From an uncultured Bacteroidales bacterium (GTDB taxonomy: Bacteria > Bacteroidota > Bacteroidia > Bacteroidales > F082), in assembly GCA_900315175.1 (NCBI GenBank), contig OMYA01000007.1, positions 124,001-188,000 of the forward strand: 64,000 nucleotides of DNA. The letters run 5' to 3'. The notes beneath the pieces were generated by a model that was not told the origin of the DNA, made no database searches, and saw only the letters and a list, made by a program, of their open reading frames with translations. Both the position numbers and the translations under genes were made by a program. Below are positions 1 to 7,668 of this stretch, one piece after another. Position 1 is the stretch's first letter. The number at the start of each line of letters is the position of its first letter.

Positions 1-189
1 GAGGTTAAGTATCCCGTCGAACTGCGAATAGCTCCATCCGCGCATGGCGGTATGAAACAGATAGTCAGAGCTGTAAGCCGCCGTCTGAACCTCCATCTCA
101 TAGTCGTCGTTGAGAGGGATGAGAAGCTCCTGAGACTTCGCAAAAAAGCCGAGGAACAAAAGAGAAACGATTACTAAAAGTTTTTTCAT
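1..189 (-). CDS. Secreted protein, N-terminal part only
   Basis: Only the first 63 codons are in the window; the rest lies beyond the left edge. The start ATG (complement of 187-189) opens a clear Sec signal peptide: MKK, a hydrophobic run rich in L, V and F, then a cleavage region near AKSQ. The mature part begins ELLIPLNDDYEME and is polar. A Bacteroidetes -7 box (TATTTTTG, complement of 209-216) lies 20 nt upstream of the start. The export signal is clear, but I do not recognise the family. A periplasmic or outer-membrane protein is the most that can be said. Confidence 0.6.
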   Translation of the reverse strand, partial: MKKLLVIVSLLFLGFFAKSQELLIPLNDDYEMEVQTAAYSSDYLFHTAMRGWSYSQFDGILNL

Positions 190-261
190 ATTTTTATTTC
201 AAATTTATTCAAAAATATTGTCATTTTAAGCTTGTCGATATATCCTCTTTATTCGTAATCA

Positions 262-1713
262 TTAAATGTTTTCGTTAATAAAGGATTTCTCCACTTCGCC
301 TATCGGCTTCGGTCGAAATGACAGGGTAAACAGCAACGAGTTGAAGAAGCAGAAGAAAATAATTCCCAGTTGCACTTCGAAGATGGATTCAAAGAGGGCA
401 TTGAACCCTATCATCATCAAAAATGAGAAATAGAGCATGTCGAATGTCTTCGTTTTTATCCAAAGCACTGTCGGAATCACGAAATAGGCAAGCAGAAGCA
501 GCAGTCCGATGATTCCTATGCTTATCACTGTCTCAAAAAACATGTTGTGCGCGTTGATTTCATTGTCGATGGCATATCTAATAAACTGATATTCAACAAG
601 ATACATAGATATGATTTCCGGGTCGACACCTCGTTTTTCAGCTTCAGCCATCATGTCTCTGCGCATCGACTCTTCCGGCTCATACCATTGATTGTCAATC
701 ACTTTATCAATAACCTCAGCCATCTCGGGAGTTATCTTCCCGGTGATGTCGGCTTTATAGCGATAGTATGAAGCCATTGTCTCATCCGACCTGTCGCCTG
801 TGCCCACGCCGAAAAGCCAGTTGTCTGTCAAAACCGACTTATAACCTTTGAATTGCACGAGTCGGTGGTCGGAAGAATGTTCGGAAGTGATGTTGGTGAT
901 GGTTCTCGTTATTCTTGTCACGCTCTGCGGGAACGCCACGACGGCTCCTGCCAACACAAGGATGAAAATCCCTCCCAAAATCCAGCCCATTCTCTTCTTT
1001 TTCATGATGAAAGTGAGCCAAATCCATTGCAAAGCGAAGGTCAGAACCATCCAGATCAGACCGGCGCGCGACCTCACCAGAATGATGAAAACAACAAGGA
1101 TAATATAAGCTAAAATGTTGACTATCTTAACTTTACGTTCAGTATTTTCAAAAATGCCCATGAAACAGAACATCAGTCCAAGGCTGGCGTACATCGAAAG
1201 GTAGCTGTGGTGCACGTAATACCATTTCATCAGCTCCTGGTCGAAAAATCTGGCGGTCGTCTCGCCGTTGAAGATCACGTCGTAAACGGCATAGACCAGA
1301 TTCATGAAGAAAAACAGTATACAGCCCAGAATCAGAGTGTTTCCTATGGCTTTCAGACGTTGTTTGTTGATATACGACATATCTGAAAACAGGAAAATCA
1401 TCGGGAATATCAAGAAGCCGAGTTTTTTGCTCACCTGCATCCATCCAAATGATTGATTATCGGTGTAAATCATGCCGATGAGATACATCACCCAGGTCAT
1501 GGCGAAGATGATATATGCCCATTTGAACCGTTTCTGGTTTTCGTTAAGCTGGAATTTCTGGTCAAAAATGAACTTTAAGACCGCGCAGAGGAGCAATGCC
1601 ACCTCGCAATATTGCGCCGCAAGCCAGCTAAACGGTATGACAAATGCCAAAAGCATCATTATCAGAAGTTCCGCTTTTTGGAACGGCCGTAATCCTTCAA
1701 AAATCCTCTTCAT
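262..1713 (-). CDS. O-antigen ligase/polymerase-like membrane protein
   Basis: A 483-residue polytopic membrane protein with about ten hydrophobic segments. One large extracytoplasmic loop (roughly residues 290-385) is followed by NAHNMFFETVISIG, the His-Asn pattern typical of the Wzy_C/WaaL O-antigen ligase superfamily. RSRAGLIWM before the loop is also characteristic. The likely role is joining or polymerising a lipid-linked glycan at the outer face of the inner membrane, which fits the nucleotide-sugar block 13 kb away. WaaL and Wzy cannot be told apart by eye. The last ~20 codons (FRPKPIGEVEKSFINENI) are read from a short repeat element at 283-322, so the natural C-terminus has probably been replaced or extended. 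Transcription may start at a -7 box inside the upstream terminator (1818-1825). Confidence 0.75.
   Translation of the reverse strand: MKRIFEGLRPFQKAELLIMMLLAFVIPFSWLAAQYCEVALLLCAVLKFIFDQKFQLNENQKRFKWAYIIFAMTWVMYLIGMIYTDNQSFGWMQVSKKLGFLIFPMIFLFSDMSYINKQRLKAIGNTLILGCILFFFMNLVYAVYDVIFNGETTARFFDQELMKWYYVHHSYLSMYASLGLMFCFMGIFENTERKVKIVNILAYIILVVFIILVRSRAGLIWMVLTFALQWIWLTFIMKKKRMGWILGGIFILVLAGAVVAFPQSVTRITRTITNITSEHSSDHRLVQFKGYKSVLTDNWLFGVGTGDRSDETMASYYRYKADITGKITPEMAEVIDKVIDNQWYEPEESMRRDMMAEAEKRGVDPEIISMYLVEYQFIRYAIDNEINAHNMFFETVISIGIIGLLLLLAYFVIPTVLWIKTKTFDMLYFSFLMMIGFNALFESIFEVQLGIIFFCFFNSLLFTLSFRPKPIGEVEKSFINENI
283..322. repeat. Interspersed element (ATTTCTCCAC...GGTCGAAATGAC), copy A
   Basis: This 40-nt element begins GGATTTCTCCAC and ends CGGTCGAAATGAC. 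The same ends occur at 5240-5286, 13532-13567 and 15954-15989. The ATTTC and GAAAT ends are complementary, giving an imperfect dyad. This copy forms the 3' end of the O-antigen ligase-like gene. Like copy B, it is preceded by CGTTAATAAA. Confidence 0.8.
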
Positions 1714-1791
1714 TTATAAACAATTGATTATTATATATTTACATAACCTCTCTATACAGCTTCGCCACTTGGGTCACATAAGCGAGCCAAT

Positions 1792-1837
1792 AAAAAAGTC
1801 TTATTTCTACTAATCAGCAAAAATAAGACTTTTTTTT
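1792..1837 (-). terminator. Hairpin terminator after the acyltransferase gene
   Basis: A perfect inverted repeat: AAAAAAGTCTTATTT (1792-1806) pairs with AAATAAGACTTTTTT (from 1821) around a 14-nt loop. The A and T runs on either side would allow termination in both directions. It ends the transcript of the acyltransferase gene (stop at 1862). Read on the minus strand, the loop-proximal arm contains TATTTTTG (complement of 1818-1825), a possible -7 box for the next gene. Confidence 0.75.
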
Positions 1838-1861
1838 AAATAAATATAAAATAATTGGAGT

Positions 1862-3103
1862 TTAAAAAAGTTCGTTGAATTCTTTTCTCAGTTTCTTATT
1901 GAAAACCCAGCGTATGTCGGACATCCAGATTCGTATGAATTCGTTGCTGTCCATGAAGAAAACGTAACTGAAATACAGGAAAATGGTGCCCAAAACTGCT
2001 ATTTGCCAAGGGGTATAGCAGAACAACAATATTGTCCCGGTAAGGGCAATCAACGGGTGCAGGACAAGCTCCACCGCGTAATTTACTGTGTTACGGAACG
2101 CATTGTCTTTCAATTTTTTAAGTATAAAATAGGAGATAATCCAGATAGGGCATGTCACCACTGCCGCTGCGATGTAAAACGGTAAACCCAAGAGTATCAT
2201 CAGGGTCTTCAACAATGTGGTGCCGAATGTAGCTTTTCTGGCTATGGTCTTCACCGACACTTTGCTTTCAATTCTGTGTTTTGTGAACGCTCTCACCTTC
2301 TCGAAGAGAGTCTTTGCCTTTTCGGGTTCTTTCTTTTTGAAATCAAGCACTTCGGCGATTTTCTTGTTGTTGTCTCCGGGCTTCATTTTGACTATCTCCC
2401 AGATGGCGTCATAGTCTTCGTCTTCGTCTGGCACGAACGAGATGAGTTTCGACATTCTCTCTCTGAGGATATCCTTCAACTCATTGATTATCACTGCCTC
2501 ATTCTCATCTTCGCGACCTTTCACAAACTCTGTCACGTTTATTGGCTCGCCGTAGGTTATCACTATTGTTGAGCGGAAGCGGTAATAGTCGCCATATTCC
2601 AAGCCGACGGGCACGATGTAGACAGGTTTTTCATTTCCATATTGCCGGTTTGCGTCAAGCGCGATGTGGAAAATGCCTTTGCTAAGGGGTCTCAGCGAGT
2701 GTTTCGTGCGATGTGTGGCTTCCGGGAAGAGGTACAATGGCACCTCGTCGCGCATCACGTCGACAGCCTGGTCCATGGTGTCGCCATTTTTATCGCGCAC
2801 TGCCCCGATGCCGTCGCGGCTCCTGAAAATCGGCAGTATCCTCAGCCATCTCAGTATCTTTGCAATCTTAGGATTCTGGAAGATGTCGCCTCTCGCGATG
2901 AAGACCTTCTTCCCGTGCGATGTCGCGAGAATCACCATGGCATCCATCAGGGTGTTACAGTGATTGCTGGCGAAGACACACGCTCCTTCTGGGATGTTAC
3001 CCTTGCCTACGACCTTATATCTCCGAAAACCCCTAAAGGTATGGTGATCCACATAATACCTCAAAAACGAATACAGCCAGTTGTCATCTTGTATCTTGCC
3101 CAT
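1862..3103 (-). CDS. PlsC-like 1-acyl-glycerol-3-phosphate acyltransferase
   Basis: A 413-residue membrane-associated acyltransferase of the PlsC superfamily. The N-terminal catalytic domain shows SNHCNTLMDA near residues 46-55 (catalytic His48, Asp54, with the five-residue spacing I associate with Bacteroidetes members) and LFPEATHR, the equivalent of the FPEGTRS substrate motif. Hydrophobic segments lie in the C-terminal third. It probably acylates lysophosphatidate or a related lipid at the inner membrane. I place the start at the ATG complementary to 3101-3103. The reading frame runs 26 codons further upstream, but a -7 box (TAAATTTG, near 3124-3135 on the minus strand) lies inside that extension. 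The substrate is inferred. Confidence 0.8.
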   Translation of the reverse strand: MGKIQDDNWLYSFLRYYVDHHTFRGFRRYKVVGKGNIPEGACVFASNHCNTLMDAMVILATSHGKKVFIARGDIFQNPKIAKILRWLRILPIFRSRDGIGAVRDKNGDTMDQAVDVMRDEVPLYLFPEATHRTKHSLRPLSKGIFHIALDANRQYGNEKPVYIVPVGLEYGDYYRFRSTIVITYGEPINVTEFVKGREDENEAVIINELKDILRERMSKLISFVPDEDEDYDAIWEIVKMKPGDNNKKIAEVLDFKKKEPEKAKTLFEKVRAFTKHRIESKVSVKTIARKATFGTTLLKTLMILLGLPFYIAAAVVTCPIWIISYFILKKLKDNAFRNTVNYAVELVLHPLIALTGTILLFCYTPWQIAVLGTIFLYFSYVFFMDSNEFIRIWMSDIRWVFNKKLRKEFNELF

Positions 3104-3190
3104 TTTCTCATTTTTTTGAAAGCACAAATTTACGAATATTTCTTCAATCTCAAATAATTTTTGTAATTTTGCTCCCGTCAAAACAGCTTT

Positions 3191-3238
3191 TAATCTGTTA
3201 ATCTATTAAACTATTAAGCTATTAAACTATTAAGCTAA
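3191..3238. repeat. Octamer tandem array TTAANCTA x6
   Basis: Six consecutive 8-nt units read TTAATCTG, TTAATCTA, TTAAACTA, TTAAGCTA, TTAAACTA, TTAAGCTA. They end one base before the ATG of the FMN-binding protein, so the array is the region where its ribosome would bind. It belongs to a wider set of period 7-9 arrays with TTAA or AATT cores in this window. Confidence 0.85.
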
Positions 3239-3239
3239 T

Positions 3240-3734
3240 ATGAAAACCATCAAAATCTTAAACTACATCTTCGTCGCCGCGTTGGGATTCTTTGCGGTGA
3301 TGTTCGGAATTAACCGTTTGGGGGACAAACAGTCACAGTTTGCTGGTGACACCACTCTTTACACTGAGGAATATTGTCAGGATATCATTGGTTTTAACGA
3401 CATTATCCCATTGGAAATCAATATGATAAATGGCAAAATTGCCAATATCAACATTCTTGACAACAAAGAAACTCCACGTTTTCTTCAGAAAGTGACCGAT
3501 GCCAAACTCGTCGAGAATTTCTACGGTCTCACTCCGAAAGAGGCGATAAATCTTGAGATTGACGCGGTGAGCGGTGCCACATACAGTTCCAACGCGATAA
3601 TACAATCAGTGAAGACCCGCATGGAAGTTTACGACAAAGAAGCCAACCCGAGTCCTTGGACATGGCAGCTTTTCGGAATCATCGGATGTGCGATAGTTCT
3701 TATAGTATTAAGTATTCTCGGGAGGAGATTTTAA
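3240..3734 (+). CDS. Membrane-anchored FMN-binding domain protein
   Basis: A 164-residue protein with an N-terminal hydrophobic segment (about 6-24), an extracytoplasmic FMN-binding domain (PF04205 type) and a C-terminal hydrophobic helix (about 140-160). DAVSGATYSS near residue 105 matches the Dxx(S/T)GAT flavinylation motif, in which ApbE links FMN to the Thr. RnfG, NqrC and related redox proteins share this domain. This gene stands alone, without rnf or nqr partners, so its electron partners are unknown. Its stop overlaps by 4 nt the stop of the convergent Omp85-like gene. Confidence 0.75.
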   Translation: MKTIKILNYIFVAALGFFAVMFGINRLGDKQSQFAGDTTLYTEEYCQDIIGFNDIIPLEINMINGKIANINILDNKETPRFLQKVTDAKLVENFYGLTPKEAINLEIDAVSGATYSSNAIIQSVKTRMEVYDKEANPSPWTWQLFGIIGCAIVLIVLSILGRRF

Positions 3735-5128
3735 AATATATAGTTGAATCCTATGTAGGCTCCCAGGCCTTCGCCGTCAAGTTTGTTGAAGGCTTTGGCG
3801 AATTCTGCCGACACCACGAAGTTTTTGTTCATGATGAGCTTCAAGCCGCATCCCGCTGAGGTGTGGAGGCTTTCGCTTTCACCGCTGTAGAACAAGTCGT
3901 ATTCTTCAGACGTCTCGTAAGTCAGATGGTCTTTCATGATAGCCATGGCAGCTTTCTGTTCCTCGAGACGGAAGGTCTGCGTCACCATACCGGCGTCGAA
4001 CATAGGGTTCAAAGCCACGGACCAGTTCTGGTTGATAAACTTGAAATTGGCGATTCTCCATCTCAGTTCCACGTTCATCCAAGCCACTCCCTGACCGATG
4101 ACGCTGTTTCTTTTGATACCTCGTCCGGTAGTGGAGCCGCCATAAGCTTCGGTATATATCTTCTTGTAAAACATGAGGTTTGTGTTCATCATCGCATAGT
4201 AAGGGATGTCGCCTGCCAGCACATTCTGGGCGCCGATACGATAGCAGAAAGTGAGCTTGTCGCCAACCACCGGAACATAATGATGGAAGACACCGGTAAA
4301 TGTCATGTGACCATAATTGCGATTATCAACAAAATCAGGGGCTGCCGTCAATGTTGCCTCAAAATATATACCTCTTGTAGGATCGTTTTCGAAATTTTTG
4401 GAATCATAGATAATGCCAGCCTTAAACTCTGTCACGTTGCCTTCCTGTTCATTTGCACGAATAAGGTTTGTAAATCTGTATAACGAATACAGCGATAGCT
4501 GGTCCAAATATTTCGAAAGGGTCATGTGTCGGTTGTTGTAGTTATAAAAAGCAAAACCCAGTCCGTAATACAGATTCTTGACATTTCCTATCTGCTGCTG
4601 CATGCTTACAACAGCACGAAACTGGCGTCTGTCCATGGCATAGAAGCCGCTTTCTTTCATGCCGGGTTCTGTGACAATGCCGTGTTCAAAATCATCAAAC
4701 GGCACAGTGTTATCAATCATCACAGCCACGTCTTTGTAGTAAGGCGAGGCATAGCCGTTGAAGCCGTAGAACTCGAATTTTTTGTCGACAAAATACCCTA
4801 AGTCGACAAAGAGTTTGCCTCTTGGGATGATGTTGTTCCAATAAGAATAGGTGCGGAAGATGCTTGAGCCTTTGGTATATGCCGAGACCTCAAAGTTGAT
4901 TTTGAAATCATAGCCCGGATATTTCGAGCCGTCGCCATAGTTGAAGATGTCGACGCATGCGCCATATTGGAATCCGAGGTCGCTGTTGTAGCCTACCACC
5001 GGCAATGGTCCGAAGTTCCAGCCTTTCTTGATAATTTCGCCATTTTCGTTTAAGGTCTTCCCGTTGTCCTGAGCTGAAAGGCCTATCGTCATCAGGACGG
5101 CAAATAATGTGATAAAAAATCTTTTCAT
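3731..5128 (-). CDS. Omp85/BamA-TamA-type outer-membrane barrel protein
   Basis: A 465-residue secreted protein: signal peptide ending GLSAQ, then GWNFGPLPVVGYNSDLGFQ, a common opening of Bacteroidetes D15/BamA-family barrels. Alternating beta-strand patterns run to the end, closing with GAYIGFNYIF (terminal aromatic). POTRA domains are absent because the barrel starts within about 40 residues of the signal peptide. It is therefore not BamA itself but one of the short Omp85-like barrels; the cargo is unknown. Upstream, a hairpin (5161-5190) and a repeat-rich region separate it from rsmI. Confidence 0.7.
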   Translation of the reverse strand: MKRFFITLFAVLMTIGLSAQDNGKTLNENGEIIKKGWNFGPLPVVGYNSDLGFQYGACVDIFNYGDGSKYPGYDFKINFEVSAYTKGSSIFRTYSYWNNIIPRGKLFVDLGYFVDKKFEFYGFNGYASPYYKDVAVMIDNTVPFDDFEHGIVTEPGMKESGFYAMDRRQFRAVVSMQQQIGNVKNLYYGLGFAFYNYNNRHMTLSKYLDQLSLYSLYRFTNLIRANEQEGNVTEFKAGIIYDSKNFENDPTRGIYFEATLTAAPDFVDNRNYGHMTFTGVFHHYVPVVGDKLTFCYRIGAQNVLAGDIPYYAMMNTNLMFYKKIYTEAYGGSTTGRGIKRNSVIGQGVAWMNVELRWRIANFKFINQNWSVALNPMFDAGMVTQTFRLEEQKAAMAIMKDHLTYETSEEYDLFYSGESESLHTSAGCGLKLIMNKNFVVSAEFAKAFNKLDGEGLGAYIGFNYIF

Positions 5129-5160
5129 ATTTTTTTATTAACAATTCCAAACAGTCGAGA

Positions 5161-5190
5161 CCTGAGCTTTGCGAAAGCATTCAGCTCAGG
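5161..5190. repeat. Hairpin in the Omp85-like gene leader
   Basis: CCTGAGCT (5161) and AGCTCAGG (to 5190) form a perfect 8-bp stem around TTGCGAAAGCATTC, which can pair further through TGC/GCA. It lies between rsmI and the Omp85-like gene, about 35 nt before the latter's start. It could end the rsmI transcript or fold in the leader; there is no clear U-tract. Confidence 0.5.
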
Positions 5191-5239
5191 TGAATAAATC
5201 CTCTATTACCATGCACAATTGAATAAGTCCGTTAATAAA

Positions 5240-5286
5240 GGATTTCTCCATTCCGCTCCATTTCATTCCACTTCAGTCGAAATGAC
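5240..5286. repeat. Interspersed element (ATTTCTCCAC...GTCGAAATGAC), copy B
   Basis: An intergenic copy of the element found at 283-322. It shares CGTTAATAAAGGATTTCTCC at its left end and CAGTCGAAATGAC at its right end, but has a longer, different middle. It lies in the 272-nt gap between rsmI and the Omp85-like gene. Confidence 0.75.
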
Positions 5287-5339
5287 AAAAAACCGTTTTT
5301 CGTTTCAGACAAAAAGTCTCTTTTGGTTGAATTTTTTCC

Positions 5340-5373
5340 AATTTCGTCACAAATAGAGAAATTTCGTCACAAA
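5340..5373. repeat. Direct repeat AATTTCGTCACAAA x2
   Basis: A 14-nt sequence occurs at 5340-5353 and 5360-5373, exactly 20 nt apart, 27 nt downstream of the rsmI stop. It also lies upstream of the Omp85-like gene. The two-turn spacing would suit a regulator site, but no regulator can be named. Confidence 0.5.
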
Positions 5374-5400
5374 ACAGTATCTAAAGGTTGAATTTAGTCG

Positions 5401-6072
5401 TTAGTCTTTACCCTCTAATATTATCACAATCTCTCCTTTGACTTCTTTCTCTTTAAAATATCTTATCACCTCTTCGAGTGTCCCTCTCACGTTTTCCTCA
5501 TGAATTTTCGTGAGTTCGCGTGCCACCGACACTCTTCGTTCGGGGCCAGCCATCTCGGCAAGCTGTTCCAGTGTCTTCACCAGTCTGAACGGTGACTCGT
5601 AAAGTATCGTGGTATATTCGTTGTCAACGATTTGCTTGATTTTTGTCTGTCGGCCTTTTTTATGCGGCAGGAATCCTTCGAAGATGAAATGGTCGGCTGC
5701 CAGTCCGGAATTGACGAGAGCAGGCACGAAAGCCGTGGCGCCGGGCAGACACTCGACCTCTACGCCGCGTTTTATGCATTCGCGGACGAGCATGAAACCC
5801 GGGTCGGAGATGGCAGGAGTGCCGGCGTCGGTGACAAGAGCCATGCGCTCACCGTTGGCGATACGTTCAGCGATGCACTCCACGACAACGTGTTCGTTGT
5901 TAAGATGAAACGCCTGCATAGGCTTGCTTATCTCATAGTGTTTCAACAGGTTACCGCTGGTACGGGTGTCTTCCGCAAGAATCACATCCACCTCCTCGCG
6001 CAGCACACGCAAAGCCCGCAAGGTGATGTCCTCAAGGTTGCCGATGGGCGTTGGAACGAGATATAACTTCAT
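5401..6072 (-). CDS. rsmI: 16S rRNA (cytidine-1402-2'-O)-methyltransferase
   Basis: A 223-residue tetrapyrrole-methylase-fold enzyme that 2'-O-methylates C1402 in the decoding centre of 16S rRNA using SAM. The opening MKLYLVPTPIGNLEDITLRA is diagnostic. AEDTRTSGNLLKHYEI, VTDAGTPAISDPG and LPGATAFVPALVNSGL follow in the usual order. The length is slightly below that of longer family members, which have a C-terminal extension. It starts 12 nt after the stop of the acidic hypothetical protein (6085-6894), so the two are probably co-transcribed. Confidence 0.95.
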   Translation of the reverse strand: MKLYLVPTPIGNLEDITLRALRVLREEVDVILAEDTRTSGNLLKHYEISKPMQAFHLNNEHVVVECIAERIANGERMALVTDAGTPAISDPGFMLVRECIKRGVEVECLPGATAFVPALVNSGLAADHFIFEGFLPHKKGRQTKIKQIVDNEYTTILYESPFRLVKTLEQLAEMAGPERRVSVARELTKIHEENVRGTLEEVIRYFKEKEVKGEIVIILEGKD

Positions 6073-6084
6073 ATCAGAACGACA

Positions 6085-6894
6085 TTAGATAAAACGTCTT
6101 TCAACGAGGTCGTTGAGCATCTTATATGACTGGCACTCGGTGTCCCACTGAAGCTCTATCTGCAGCTCGCTCATATAGACGCGCGCTCCTGACAAAGTCG
6201 GGAAATCGTTCAAAGCATCGATTGACTTGTTGTAGCGCTCCACCGAGCCATTAAACAAATCGTTGATAATCATCACTTTATCGTTTATGCCCAATGCCAA
6301 TCTTATATCGTTGACATGAGCGCGGGTCAACCTGGCTGCGAGGCTGTTGTCTTCAGGTTCGCTGGCGGTTGGTTCGACATGGAACACCTCGTCATCCTCA
6401 TCTTCCCAGTCCTCCTCGTCTTCATCCTCGGCAGCGACTTCGTTGTTGTCTTCAACAGGCTCTTCCTCAATATTTTCAGGTGTTTCTTCCTGATTTTCAA
6501 CGACTTCTTCTTGGGTTTCGACGATTTCTTTGTGCTCTTCTTCAAAAACCATCTCTGCCTCGTCATCGGTTTTCTCATCAACGGCTTCCGGTTCGTTCAA
6601 GACCACTTTTGGTGCCTCTATCTCGAACTCCACGTCGCGGTTTATCAGTTCGCCGCCTTCGTTGATTTCGGTGCTCACCGGCTCTTGTTCCACGACTTCT
6701 TTCACCACCTTATCTGATTGATAATCACAGAGTAATTCATAAAACTCGCGTGTACGTTCCATCATGATGTCGAGGTCAAGTCGGCTCATCTCGCGGTCGT
6801 TGCGGTGCATATAATCGACTTGAACCATCATGCGGCCGAGCAGACGTTTCATCTCGAGCACAATATTTTTTTCATCATTTTTTTGTGTTTCCAT
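6085..6894 (-). CDS. Conserved-looking acidic hypothetical protein
   Basis: A 269-residue cytoplasmic protein with no signal peptide or membrane segment. The first ~65 residues are helical and charged ([20 protein letters not shown]). A long low-complexity Glu/Asp-rich segment spans about 90-185. The C-terminal ~90 residues look folded ([20 protein letters not shown] onward). I place the start at METQKNDEK (complement of 6892-6894); the frame extends upstream but would run into the divergent tdk gene. The C-terminal block resembles a helical domain common in Bacteroidales hypotheticals next to rsmI or tdk. No function is assigned. Confidence 0.6.
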   Translation of the reverse strand: METQKNDEKNIVLEMKRLLGRMMVQVDYMHRNDREMSRLDLDIMMERTREFYELLCDYQSDKVVKEVVEQEPVSTEINEGGELINRDVEFEIEAPKVVLNEPEAVDEKTDDEAEMVFEEEHKEIVETQEEVVENQEETPENIEEEPVEDNNEVAAEDEDEEDWEDEDDEVFHVEPTASEPEDNSLAARLTRAHVNDIRLALGINDKVMIINDLFNGSVERYNKSIDALNDFPTLSGARVYMSELQIELQWDTECQSYKMLNDLVERRFI

Positions 6895-6906
6895 GTTAAA
6901 ATTCCT

Positions 6907-6914
6907 TATTTTTG
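6907..6914 (+). promoter_or_regulatory. -7 box for tdk
   Basis: TATTTTTG matches the Bacteroidetes -7 consensus TAnnTTTG. It lies 39 nt before the tdk ATG in the 58-nt divergent gap, which supports starting tdk at 6953 rather than further upstream. Confidence 0.65.
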
Positions 6915-6952
6915 TAGTCAACAAAATTATAAAAAATTTAAATACGTCGGAT

Positions 6953-7546
6953 ATGTTTCTCGAAAAAGATTCACATAATAAGTCGCAGGGATGGATTGAG
7001 GTGGTGTGTGGCTCAATGTTTTCAGGCAAAACCGAAGAGTTGATTCGTCGTCTTAACCGAGCCCGGATTGCCAGGTTAAGGGTCGAGATCTTCAAGCCTG
7101 GAATCGACACGAGATACTCGGAGGAAGACGTTGTTTCCCACAATTCCAACGCGTTGCATTCCATTCCGGTGGAAAACGCGCAGCAGATTTTGTTTTATTC
7201 CAACGAATGCGATGTGATAGGCATAGATGAGGCGCAGTTTTTTGGCAACGAGCTCATCGACGTGTGCCAACAGCTTGCAAATCAAGGAATTAGAGTCATC
7301 ATTGCAGGCCTTGACATGGACTTCCAGGGCAAGCCCTTCGGACCAATGCCACAGCTCATGGCTATAGCCGAAGACGTAACGAAGGTGCACGCCATCTGCA
7401 TGCGCTGCGGGAGCTTGGCGCAATATTCGCACCGTACCATCGCAGGCGACAAACTCGTGGTTTTGGGAGAGACAGAGAGCTACGAACCGCTTTGCAGAGA
7501 GTGCTACAACAAGGCAATGGCTGAAAAAACAAAAGAACAATTATAA
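6953..7546 (+). CDS. tdk: Thymidine kinase
   Basis: A 197-residue type II thymidine kinase that phosphorylates thymidine with ATP in pyrimidine salvage. The P-loop [18 protein letters not shown] is near residue 20. The Walker B-like IGIDEAQFF follows, then zinc-lasso cysteines CMRCG and CRECY and the nucleoside-binding ESYEPLC. The chosen start [10 protein letters not shown] follows the -7 box at 6907. The reading frame runs 41 codons further upstream, but those codons overlap the divergent gene and lack family character. Confidence 0.95.
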   Translation: MFLEKDSHNKSQGWIEVVCGSMFSGKTEELIRRLNRARIARLRVEIFKPGIDTRYSEEDVVSHNSNALHSIPVENAQQILFYSNECDVIGIDEAQFFGNELIDVCQQLANQGIRVIIAGLDMDFQGKPFGPMPQLMAIAEDVTKVHAICMRCGSLAQYSHRTIAGDKLVVLGETESYEPLCRECYNKAMAEKTKEQL

Positions 7547-7551
7547 TCTCT

Positions 7552-7626
7552 CACAGATATCACAGATACCACAGATTTTTTCTATCTAAGGATTTAGTTC
7601 GCAAGCGAACAGATTACACTGATATA
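7552..7626. repeat. CACAGAT / GATTTAGTTCGC repeat element, copy 1
   Basis: Three 9-nt units (CACAGATAT, CACAGATAC, CACAGATTT) are followed by GGATTTAGTTCGCAAGCG, then AACAGATTACACTGAT. A related arrangement occurs at 13913-14003. It fills the gap between tdk and the macroglobulin gene. Confidence 0.6.
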
Positions 7627-7668
7627 ATGTGGCACGATTTTTGTTACCAGATTATAAAATTTAATGTT

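Noticed and set aside
848-1108. Plus-strand reading frames inside the O-antigen ligase-like gene
   Set aside because: They are low-complexity translations opposite a clear membrane protein and have no start context or family match.
2642-3157. A 171-codon plus-strand frame across the acyltransferase gene
   Set aside because: It is antisense to the conserved PlsC motifs, its composition is unlike a protein family, and no promoter faces it.
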